Made by a program: the position numbers and the translations under genes
Virus record (IMG/VR): IMGVR_UViG_3300006789_000253
Location: 1-20,128 of that record
Length of the DNA: 20,128 nt
Reading direction: 5' to 3' (one strand)
From: a virus
Part shown: positions 14,153 to 19,936 of the stretch, piece after piece
How positions within the stretch are numbered: position 1 is the first letter of the stretch
How the letters are laid out: each line of letters opens with the position of its first letter
The notes under the pieces: generated by a model
Database searches by the model: none
What the model saw: the letters and a program-made list of their open reading frames with translations, nothing else
What the model was told of the DNA's origin: nothing

Positions 14153-14521
14153 ATGAATAAATGGATTCTGGAAGATACCGAGTTGCCTTGGACAGCTAAT
14201 GCTGAAAGATCATGGCATTACCATAAACGAGCAACAAAAGTTCGGGAAACTAGGGAACGATGGGCATGGATAGCTAAAGCATCTAAAGTTCCTAAATTAC
14301 AACGAATTTCAGTTATTGCCACTCCATTAAAATCATCTCGCAGAGCTATGCCTGATGTAGCCGCCTGTTATCCAGCAGTTAAAGCGGCAATAGATGGTTT
14401 GGTTGATGCAGAAATAGTTGCAGATGATGACCCTTTCCATGTGATTAGGATTACATTTAATGCACCTGAAGTCTGTTCAAATAATGGACTACGACTAGAA
14501 ATAATTGAAGAAAGTGACTAA
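14153..14521 (+). CDS. RusA-like Holliday junction resolvase candidate
   Basis: 122 residues. The signature region is AMPDVAACYPAVKAAIDGLVDAEIVADDDPFHV (66-98; written here in part for position: Asp68, Lys77, Asp81, Asp91-93), matching the RusA arrangement of a D-x(n)-K-x-x-x-D-G-L-v-d-a...D-D-x-x-V block that binds metal and cuts four-way junctions. The N-terminus (LPWTANAERSWHYHKRATKVRE) is basic, as expected for junction DNA. RusA-type proteins resolve recombination or replication intermediates before packaging; neighbours (SSB, nuclease) agree. The first Asp is in a PD rather than DxDN context, so the identification is moderate to good. Confidence 0.65.
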   Translation: MNKWILEDTELPWTANAERSWHYHKRATKVRETRERWAWIAKASKVPKLQRISVIATPLKSSRRAMPDVAACYPAVKAAIDGLVDAEIVADDDPFHVIRITFNAPEVCSNNGLRLEIIEESD

Positions 14522-14649
14522 TGAAAAAAGAAGAAAAATCTAATGTGGTGGTGTTAGCTGATTATCGGCAAATACGCCAATATCCACTTAGCCATCCTTC
14601 TGTTTACCATAAATTAAAAAGAATGAGAGATAAATTAAATGGCGTTTGA
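14521..14649 (+). CDS. 42-aa small protein, unknown function
   Basis: A short frame that begins in the stop of the resolvase gene (TAATG) and overlaps the SSB start by 11 bases, so it closes the only gap in the operon. It reads as a basic peptide with a hydrophobic VVVLADY strand and the C-terminal helix KLKRMRDKLN. Coding is supported by the coupling geometry only. Function unknown. Confidence 0.5.
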   Translation: MKKEEKSNVVVLADYRQIRQYPLSHPSVYHKLKRMRDKLNGV

Positions 14650-15031
14650 TAATACTGTAACTGTAATAGGAAATTTAACTAGAGAACCTGAATTAAAATA
14701 TACGGCTTCTGGAGCCGCTGTTTGTTCATTCAGCGTTGCTTGGAATAGGAAAGACCAAAATCAAGAAGATGTTGCATCATTTTTCGATGTGACTTGTTGG
14801 CGAGATTTAGCTGAACATACCGCTGAGTCTTTAAGTAAAGGTCAGCGTGTGGTTGTTTATGGAAGAATTGAACAAGAATCTTGGGAAAAAGATGGCGAAA
14901 AACGCTCCAAAATAAAAATCGTTGCAGAAGATATAGGCGCTTCTATGAAATGGGCATCAGTTGGTGGAGTTGAAAAAACAGAACCTAAACCATTAACCAA
15001 AAAATATGATCGACCTGAAGAACCGTTTTAA
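14639..15031 (+). CDS. ssb: Single-stranded DNA-binding protein (SSB)
   Basis: 130 residues with the bacterial SSB OB fold: NTVTVIGNLTREPELKYTASGAAVCSFSVAWNR at the start, FFDVTCWRDLAEHTAESLSKGQRVVVYGRIEQESWEKDGEKRSKIKIVAEDIG in the middle. The C-terminal end DRPEEPF keeps the acidic -PF tip that recruits partner proteins, after a short linker. It coats single strands during replication and recombination and may work with the RecT-like and RusA-like proteins. It overlaps the next gene by one base (TAATG). Shorter than host SSBs, as is usual for phage versions. Confidence 0.92.
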   Translation: MAFDNTVTVIGNLTREPELKYTASGAAVCSFSVAWNRKDQNQEDVASFFDVTCWRDLAEHTAESLSKGQRVVVYGRIEQESWEKDGEKRSKIKIVAEDIGASMKWASVGGVEKTEPKPLTKKYDRPEEPF

Positions 15032-15402
15032 TGAGTGGATATGACGAATACCTAATTCAAACCGATGTTGAAAACCTTATGGTTAAGCTTGGCAAACAGT
15101 TGGAAGAAGGAACAGAAGAATTTTCTAAACTAGCTGAAGAAAAAGCTATAGCAGAATCTGAATACAAGGAAAGATATTGGACTGCTTTAGTGAGACAAAT
15201 AGATTCTGATGGAACAGGTATGCACCGTTTAACAGCGGTACAAAAAGAAGCAAGAGCTTCTTTAATGGCTAGAGAAGAATTTAGAAGATTCAAATTAATG
15301 GAAGCAAGAGAAAAAGCCGCTCAACAATTTCTTATCACAATAAGAGCAAGGTTGGATTCCTTAAGAACAATAGCGGCAAATGTCAGAGCATCAGGAGGGT
15401 AA
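15031..15402 (+). CDS. Helical protein, unknown function
   Basis: 123 residues directly coupled to SSB. Composition is dominated by Glu, Lys, Arg, Ala and Leu with heptad-like stretches (LGKQLEEGTEEFSKLAEEKAIAESEYKERYW; REEFRRFKLMEAREKAAQQFLITIRARLDSLRT), so it is predicted to be coiled coil or a helical bundle. No catalytic motif. The fixed position after ssb suggests a replication/recombination accessory or SSB partner, which is inference. Confidence 0.55.
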   Translation: MSGYDEYLIQTDVENLMVKLGKQLEEGTEEFSKLAEEKAIAESEYKERYWTALVRQIDSDGTGMHRLTAVQKEARASLMAREEFRRFKLMEAREKAAQQFLITIRARLDSLRTIAANVRASGG

Positions 15403-15403
15403 A

Positions 15404-15640
15404 ATGGAAGATGCAATAAGCACTGTGTTGGAAAAGTCAAATAATTTAACTAAAGAAATGAGACAGTTACAAAATCAGATAATGGAATGTAACAATAAAC
15501 GTAGAGAGCTTTGGCATGAAGCTTCTACAAATGGAGTTTCATATTCAAAGATTGCTGAACAAAGTGGAGTGGTTAAGCAAACTGTTTACAATGAGTTGCG
15601 TAAACGCCGTACTCATGCAATAAATAAACTTGACTTATGA
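15404..15640 (+). CDS. Small helix-turn-helix protein
   Basis: 78 residues from the ATG at 15404, chosen because AGGAGGG lies just before it; an earlier in-frame ATG at 15380 sits inside the previous gene. The N-terminal half is a coiled coil (VLEKSNNLTKEMRQLQNQIMECNNKRREL). The C-terminal half is a helix-turn-helix (VSYSKIAEQSGVVKQTVYNELRKRR) of the type found in small sigma-like or transposon-type regulators. A dimeric DNA-binding regulator is likely. ATGA overlap with the next short gene. Confidence 0.65.
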   Translation: MEDAISTVLEKSNNLTKEMRQLQNQIMECNNKRRELWHEASTNGVSYSKIAEQSGVVKQTVYNELRKRRTHAINKLDL

Positions 15641-15771
15641 AAAACAAAGCACGAGTAGATTTTCGTGTGGGAGAAGAAAAGTTTACTTATATACCACAAT
15701 TAAATGAGAGATCCTTGTCAGAATTTATACAGGATTGTGTAGCTGATAGAGAAAATGATTTAATTCAATGA
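15637..15771 (+). CDS. 44-aa ribbon-helix-helix-like protein
   Basis: Starts by an ATGA overlap with the HTH gene and ends by an ATGA overlap with the epimerase gene, so both ends are coupled. The sequence has a short strand (ARVDFRV) followed by SLSEFIQDCVADREND, the outline of an Arc/MetJ-type ribbon-helix-helix domain in which the strand contacts DNA as a dimer. At 44 residues it would be a minimal version. Regulator role is inferred. Confidence 0.5.
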   Translation: MKNKARVDFRVGEEKFTYIPQLNERSLSEFIQDCVADRENDLIQ

Positions 15772-16763
15772 AAGTTTTAATTGCAGGTGGAGCAGGTTTT
15801 ATTGGTTCCCATTTAACAGGTCGCCTTTTGGAAAGAGGAGATAAAGTTACTGTAATTGATTCTTTAGTTACAGGCAGAATGATTAATGTTTCTCGTTATG
15901 GGAATCATCCAAATTTTTCTTTTCACAACATGGATATTAATTATCCTCAATATGTTCAATGGTTGAATTTAAGCCCATTTGAAAAGACAGGAAATTTTGA
16001 CGCAATATTAAATCTTGCCAGCCCTGCTTCTCCTGATGATTTTAAAACAATGCCTATTCATATTTTGACAACTGGAAGTGTGGGGAATATGAGGCTTTTG
16101 GATTTAGCTGAAAAATCGAACGCCAAGTTTCTTTTGGCTTCTACCAGCGAAGTTTATGGCGATCCTGAAATTCATCCTCAGAAGGAAACATATAACGGTT
16201 CTGTGAACCCTGTCGGCAGAAGAAGTTGTTATGACGAAGCTAAAAGATTCGCTGAAGCAACAACCATGACTTTTCATAATGCTTATAACACTGATACACG
16301 AATAGCTAGAATTTTCAACACTTACGGCGAACGTATAAATCCGCATGATGGCAGAGTGATTAATACTTTTATAAAGCAAGCACTTTTAGATCAACCATTA
16401 CCTGTTTACGGTAAAGGAACTCAAACACGTTCTTTTTGTCATGTTTGGGATTTAGTTGAAGGGTTAGTGAAACTTTTAGATTTAGAGAATTGTGATGTAA
16501 AAAATCAACCGTTTAATCTTGGCAATCCTACAGAATTAACAATGTTTTCTTTAGCGGAAGCAATTATAGAAATGACTAATTCTAATAGCCGAATAGAGTT
16601 TCTTCCTATGCCTTTAGAAAGAGAAGGTGACCCTAAATTAAGGTGTCCTGATATTACTTTGGCTAAATTACATCTTAAATGGGAACCAGAGATTGAATTG
16701 CATGAAGGATTAAAAAGAACTATTACTCATTTTATTAATAATGAATCAATTTCGGGCATATAA
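15768..16763 (+). CDS. NAD-dependent nucleotide-sugar enzyme, UDP-glucuronate decarboxylase-like
   Basis: 331 residues, full length for the extended short-chain dehydrogenase family. The NAD-binding GGAGFIG motif is at residues 7-13; the catalytic Ser/Thr-Glu region is ASTSEVYGDP (124-133, Glu128) and YDEAK gives Tyr155 and Lys159. LASPASPDDF, NPVGRRSCYDEAKR, RIFNTYGERI, DGRVINTFI and QTRSFCHVWDLV are the blocks that separate UDP-xylose synthase (UDP-glucuronate decarboxylase) from plain epimerases and dTDP-glucose dehydratases. It would make UDP-xylose or a related sugar nucleotide. No glycosyltransferase is in the window, so the acceptor (host surface glycan, virion or DNA) is unknown. Sequence is rather diverged in the C-terminal third. 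Confidence 0.8.
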   Translation: MKVLIAGGAGFIGSHLTGRLLERGDKVTVIDSLVTGRMINVSRYGNHPNFSFHNMDINYPQYVQWLNLSPFEKTGNFDAILNLASPASPDDFKTMPIHILTTGSVGNMRLLDLAEKSNAKFLLASTSEVYGDPEIHPQKETYNGSVNPVGRRSCYDEAKRFAEATTMTFHNAYNTDTRIARIFNTYGERINPHDGRVINTFIKQALLDQPLPVYGKGTQTRSFCHVWDLVEGLVKLLDLENCDVKNQPFNLGNPTELTMFSLAEAIIEMTNSNSRIEFLPMPLEREGDPKLRCPDITLAKLHLKWEPEIELHEGLKRTITHFINNESISGI

Positions 16764-16888
16764 ACCATTAATGAATTAATATAAACTGCTTAAAATCGCT
16801 CTATCAGGCAACAATTTTCGTGAGCTAATACAGTTCTGTCACACCTATTAAATAAAATGTTTCTATAAACAAAGCCGAGGAGGGCTAA
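16764..16888 (+). promoter_or_regulatory. Promoter region of the DUF932 gene (element B, rightward copy)
   Basis: AGCTAATACAGTTCTGTCAC at 16823-16842 is followed after 7 bases by AAATAAAATG at 16850-16859; it matches the leftward copy at 11158-11194. TAAAAT (16853-16858) is the probable -10. A GAGGAGGG ribosome binding site precedes the ATG at 16889. The rest of the gap (16764-16822) is A+T-rich with no gene that I can support. Confidence 0.6.
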
Positions 16889-18088
16889 ATGGAAACACAA
16901 ACTGAAGCTAGGAATTTGGATTTACCAAACCTAGTAGCAATGCTTAAAGAACAATCAGATGTTCGTTATGACGTTGTTGTTCCCGCATCGGGAATAAAAA
17001 TGAAAAACGGTAATTTGATTATTAAAAGTGGTGGAGTGCGGATTGATGAACAAGGTGTTCACACCGAAGATGCCACATTAGTTCCTACACCAATTTTTGA
17101 TGAAGGAATTGCTAATCGTTTAAATATACCTGCAAGGTATGTTCGCACTATGCGAGAACAAATTACTTCAGATATAGAAAATCATAAGCAAACAAATACA
17201 GCAAATATCAAAGCTCATAGAGGTTTTTCGACACTTTATGACGAAAACATCAATTATTGGTTGGAGAACGATCCATCAAGATTACATCTTGTCAGGGGTT
17301 TCAGAACAGATGATGTTGATGATGTTGGAATTGCGAGAGCTTTTCTTTCTGACAGATACCGAACAATAGATAATTATGATGTTCTGTTAGCCACACTTGA
17401 CGGAGTTAAATCCGCTGGAGTGGAAGTAAATATTGACGGTGCTGATGTTTCAGATCACAGAATGGCATTAAGGTTAACTTGCCCCGAAGTGCAACAATAC
17501 AGCGAAGAAATTTTGCGTGGTTACACTTCACCGTTTACAGGGGAATCTGGAACAGATAACCCTACTATTTTTGCTGGTTTAGTTATTAAAAACTCTGAAA
17601 CAGGCGGTGGGGCTTTTTCTATAGTGCCTCGTCTTGTGATTAAAGTTTGCAATAACGGTTTACAGATGACTAAAGATGCTATGAGGGCAGTCCATCTTGG
17701 AAGCAAATTAGAAGAAGGAGTTATTACTTGGTCTGAGGAAACTCAACAACAAGAATTAGCTTTAATAACAACTAAAACAAGAGATGCTGTAGCAACTTTT
17801 TTGGATGTGGAATACATGAAATCTAAAATAGATGAATTGCATCAACTAGCAGGTGTTGAAGTTAAGCAACCACCTAAAACTATGAAAATGATTTCTAAGA
17901 AATCTGGATGGTCAGAAAATGAAGAAAATAATATTCTGAAGCACTTTTATCAAGGTGGGGATAACTCTGCACTTGGTGTAGCTCAAGCAATTACGTCTTA
18001 TGCACAGACTGTGAAAAAAGCAGACAGGCAAGATGAATTAGAAAGTTCTGCACTTAACTCTGCGGAATTGGTTAGTATAAATATTTGA
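16889..18088 (+). CDS. DUF932-family protein
   Basis: 399 residues with a strong ribosome binding site. It follows the pattern of the DUF932 / phage-plasmid-like protein family: FRGFSTLYDENINYWLENDPSRLHLVRGF-type central region (GRHLVRGFRTDD...VGIARAFLSDRYRTIDNYDVL), then ADVSDHRMALRLTCPE, FAGLVIKNSETGGGAFSIVPRLVIKVCNNGLQMTKDAMRAVHLG and a helical C-terminal third. The family is common in phages and plasmids near replication and recombination genes; its biochemical function is not established. It has its own control region (element B) shared with the leftward replication operon, so co-regulation with replication genes is likely. It begins METQT like several early genes here. Confidence 0.8.
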   Translation: METQTEARNLDLPNLVAMLKEQSDVRYDVVVPASGIKMKNGNLIIKSGGVRIDEQGVHTEDATLVPTPIFDEGIANRLNIPARYVRTMREQITSDIENHKQTNTANIKAHRGFSTLYDENINYWLENDPSRLHLVRGFRTDDVDDVGIARAFLSDRYRTIDNYDVLLATLDGVKSAGVEVNIDGADVSDHRMALRLTCPEVQQYSEEILRGYTSPFTGESGTDNPTIFAGLVIKNSETGGGAFSIVPRLVIKVCNNGLQMTKDAMRAVHLGSKLEEGVITWSEETQQQELALITTKTRDAVATFLDVEYMKSKIDELHQLAGVEVKQPPKTMKMISKKSGWSENEENNILKHFYQGGDNSALGVAQAITSYAQTVKKADRQDELESSALNSAELVSINI

Positions 18089-18352
18089 CAACTAAATAAT
18101 GAACATATGGTTTGAAGGTTCACGGATGAACCGGACATAGATCCTAAGATTAAATTCGGGGAGTCGGGTAGTTGAAGTGACACAAAAAAATAAGTTTACC
18201 TTCGGGATTCTATATAGATAATTTGTGACACCAGCCTTCAAAACTTTTGCAGACACAGGGAGCCTCCTCGGTTCGTTTTTCCCATCAGAAAAACCTGTGT
18301 TTGCCAAGGGGTCAGGATGATTAGGTCGAGCTAACATCCTGACCCCTTTTTA
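18085..18352 (+). ncRNA. Candidate structured non-coding RNA region
   Basis: About 260 bases without a credible gene, between the DUF932 gene and a convergent WhiB gene. A TTGACA box at 18085-18090 is followed 15 bases later by TATGGT, a possible promoter. Downstream are: hairpin GGTTC/GAACC (18117-18132); an 8-bp long-range pairing of 18111-18118 with 18235-18242, which competes with that hairpin; an 11-bp stem, 18249-18259 with 18294-18304 (one G-U), enclosing a 6-bp hairpin TTTTTC/GAAAAA; and a strong terminator. A 7-base direct repeat GTGACAC occurs at 18177 and 18225. No tRNA, tmRNA or known RNA class was recognised. It could instead be a long 3' untranslated region. Confidence 0.45.
18306..18351 (+). 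terminator. Strong intrinsic terminator
   Basis: A 13-bp perfect stem (AAGGGGTCAGGAT with its complement) with a 17-base loop that can itself pair (TTAG/CTAA), followed by five T. It ends rightward transcription from the DUF932 unit or the candidate RNA. Its T-run overlaps the stop codon of the leftward WhiB gene, so the stem may also act on that strand, though there only two T follow. Confidence 0.85.
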
Positions 18353-18577
18353 TTCTTCTATATGGCGTTTATATGCTCTGCGTTTCGATTCAGTTAAACC
18401 TCCCCAAATACCATGAGCAAGATTTTCTTTCAGGGCATAGTCAAGACATTTTTGTTGAATCGGGCATTGGTTACAAATGAAAATCGCTACATCAAATTTG
18501 CCACCTTGTTCAGGAAACCACCATTTTGTTGGAAAACCTTTGCAGATAGCTTTATCTTGCCAAGCAAAAATCCCCAT
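18350..18577 (-). CDS. WhiB-family iron-sulfur transcription factor (3 of 4)
   Basis: 75 residues. Cys12, Cys35, Cys38 and Cys44 (ICNQCPIQQKCLD), the turn GIWGG at 56-60, and a basic tail (SKRRAYKRH) are all present. The segment KWWFPEQGGKFD between the first and second Cys is typical of WhiB. Its ATG directly follows the stop of the upstream WhiB gene (TGAATG), so the two are one leftward unit. Confidence 0.92.
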   Translation of the reverse strand: MGIFAWQDKAICKGFPTKWWFPEQGGKFDVAIFICNQCPIQQKCLDYALKENLAHGIWGGLTESKRRAYKRHIEE

Positions 18578-18964
18578 TCATTTAGCTGAGTTCATATTAA
18601 AGGGAATATGGTCAGCGGTTCCTCTCCCTTTAAGGTTAGTAGAATTTTTATATTTATCCCATAATTTGGATCTTATTTCTACTCTGCCGTTCACAGTTGT
18701 GCCGCCCCAAATTCCGTATCGTTCCATTACTGTTACAGAGTAATCGAGACATTCTTTTTCAACGTCACAGTTGTTGCAGATTTTTTTAGTTTCTCTAGTT
18801 TGATAAGACGAGCCTGTTGGTTCAGGAAAAAAAAGATTCGTGTCCATTCCTTTACAAGCGGCTTTTTGTCGCCATGAATGGGTGATTGTTTTGCCTTCAA
18901 AATTAGGATGGCTTCTTCCTGATCTGTATTCAATAAGCCAGTGTCGGCGTTTTTCTTTTCCCAT
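18578..18964 (-). CDS. WhiB-family iron-sulfur transcription factor with terminal extensions (4 of 4)
   Basis: 128 residues, the longest of the four. The WhiB core spans about 30-90: Cys37, Cys63, Cys66, Cys72 (ICNNCDVEKECLD) and GIWGG at 84-88. A 28-residue basic N-terminal extension (MGKEKRRHWLIEYRSGRSHP) and a 40-residue C-terminal extension with NGRVEIRSKLWDKYKNS are additional. CDVEK replaces the usual CPV at the second Cys pair. The start ATGGGAAAA is the same sequence that follows the three shared rightward promoters. It is the first gene of the leftward WhiB pair and divergent from the gene at 19123. Confidence 0.88.
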   Translation of the reverse strand: MGKEKRRHWLIEYRSGRSHPNFEGKTITHSWRQKAACKGMDTNLFFPEPTGSSYQTRETKKICNNCDVEKECLDYSVTVMERYGIWGGTTVNGRVEIRSKLWDKYKNSTNLKGRGTADHIPFNMNSAK

Positions 18965-19122
18965 TGAGATGGCAACTTACAGGTATTTGTAGCGTTTCTA
19001 AGCGATGGGAAATAAATTTATTTGGGTTTATTGGAAAACCATTGAGAACTCGCATAGTTCTGCATTAAAAAATATCAGCAAAAGTGTATAAACCCCGTTA
19101 TACAATGTTATAGTGGTACTTG
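18965..19122. promoter_or_regulatory. Divergent control region with promoter P2
   Basis: Contains a palindromic AATAAATTTATT near 19011-19022, a CCATTGAGAACTC site (TTGAGAACTC at 19042-19051) as in the other divergent region, and rightward promoter P2: -10 TATAGT at 19109-19114, then 8 bases, then ATGGGAAA at 19123. GTACTTGATGGGAAA (19116-19130) is identical to P1 and P3. A leftward -10 such as TACAAAT may serve the WhiB pair; that part is weak. Confidence 0.6.
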
Positions 19123-19635
19123 ATGGGAAAACAAACCGAAAGGCAAAACCAAATGGAAACACAAGAAGTAACAATCCTTCACAGGAACAATACGGATGAA
19201 AAAGGAAGAATAGTAGGAGATTGTTGGAAATTAACCTGCATGTTCTCTGTTCAATACTCAGATTACACACCTACATGGAAACAAGCTTATTCATACGAAG
19301 TAGATGCAAATTCAATAAAAGAATACTCAGATGAAGAATTAGATGCAGTATTCCCAGCCCACCTAGGAGATCCACACACTGATTGCTTCAGAATCAACAA
19401 TGCTGTAGATGGAACTGATGATGAAATGCCAGTTAAATTCCAAACACGCAGTTTAAGTGTTGGAGACTTAGTGAGAATAGGTGCAGATGATTACTACTTT
19501 GTAGATCGTCATGGTTATGTAAAAATTGATAAAAGCTGGTTACATCAGATTGGATTCTACCCACATGAAATTGAATTAGATGTAGTAGGTGAAAGAATGC
19601 AAAGTTCACGAACAATGGCAGAAGGGAGGAACTAA
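19123..19635 (+). CDS. Early protein, unknown function
   Basis: 170 residues if translation starts at the ATG directly behind promoter P2 (leaderless); 160 if it starts at the in-frame ATG 19153, which has only a weak ribosome binding site (GAAAGG). The shorter form begins METQE like other early genes here. The protein is acidic. Its last third contains RSLSVGDLVRIGADDYYFVDRHGYVKI, a short beta-rich segment seen in some phage and plasmid proteins of the S-x-S-V-G-D-x-V type, with W and Y residues around it. No known enzymatic motif. Possibly a small early host-modifying protein. Confidence 0.6.
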   Translation: MGKQTERQNQMETQEVTILHRNNTDEKGRIVGDCWKLTCMFSVQYSDYTPTWKQAYSYEVDANSIKEYSDEELDAVFPAHLGDPHTDCFRINNAVDGTDDEMPVKFQTRSLSVGDLVRIGADDYYFVDRHGYVKIDKSWLHQIGFYPHEIELDVVGERMQSSRTMAEGRN

Positions 19636-19884
19636 ATGGAAACCGTTCAAGAAATATTTGATTTGAAGCTTGCAAAAGATTTGAAAGCTGGTGATGTAAT
19701 CGGTAAATGGATTGATGATCTTTCAAATACAGATTTGGATGGAGTGGAAGTTGTTTCTGTAGAACCTCACGAAATGATTTCCACACCTGATGCTGTGAAA
19801 CTTACTTTTAAAGATCCGACAACAGGAAACAAAGAAATAAATATTATTAATGGAGATTTTTTATTTACAGTCGAAATCGTATAA
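19636..19884 (+). CDS. Small early protein, unknown function
   Basis: 82 residues starting at the base after the previous stop, with a GGGAGG ribosome binding site 7 bases before the ATG. It begins METVQE. The body LKAGDVIGKWIDDLSNTDLDGVEVVSVEPHE...AVKLTFKDPTTGNKEINIINGDFLFTVEIV reads as a small beta-barrel. Same unit as the gene before. Function unknown. Confidence 0.6.
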   Translation: METVQEIFDLKLAKDLKAGDVIGKWIDDLSNTDLDGVEVVSVEPHEMISTPDAVKLTFKDPTTGNKEINIINGDFLFTVEIV

Positions 19885-19936
19885 CCCCAATTTGACAGTT
19901 GGGTAAATATGAGTTAGAATGGTACTTGATGGGAAA
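19885..19936 (+). promoter_or_regulatory. Shared early promoter P3 (TTGACA - 17 bp - TAGAAT)
   Basis: TTGACA at 19892-19897, a 17-base spacer and TAGAAT at 19915-19920 make a consensus-like primary-sigma promoter. As in P1 and P2, the -10 is followed by exactly 8 bases and then ATGGGAAA. The -35 lies in the loop of a CCCAA/TTGGG inverted repeat (19886-19903), a possible operator or short terminator of the gene before. Confidence 0.75.

Noticed and set aside
18092-18337. Minus-strand frame of 81 aa in the non-coding region
   Set aside because: No good ribosome binding site, it runs through the strong terminator stem, and the protein shows no family-like pattern.
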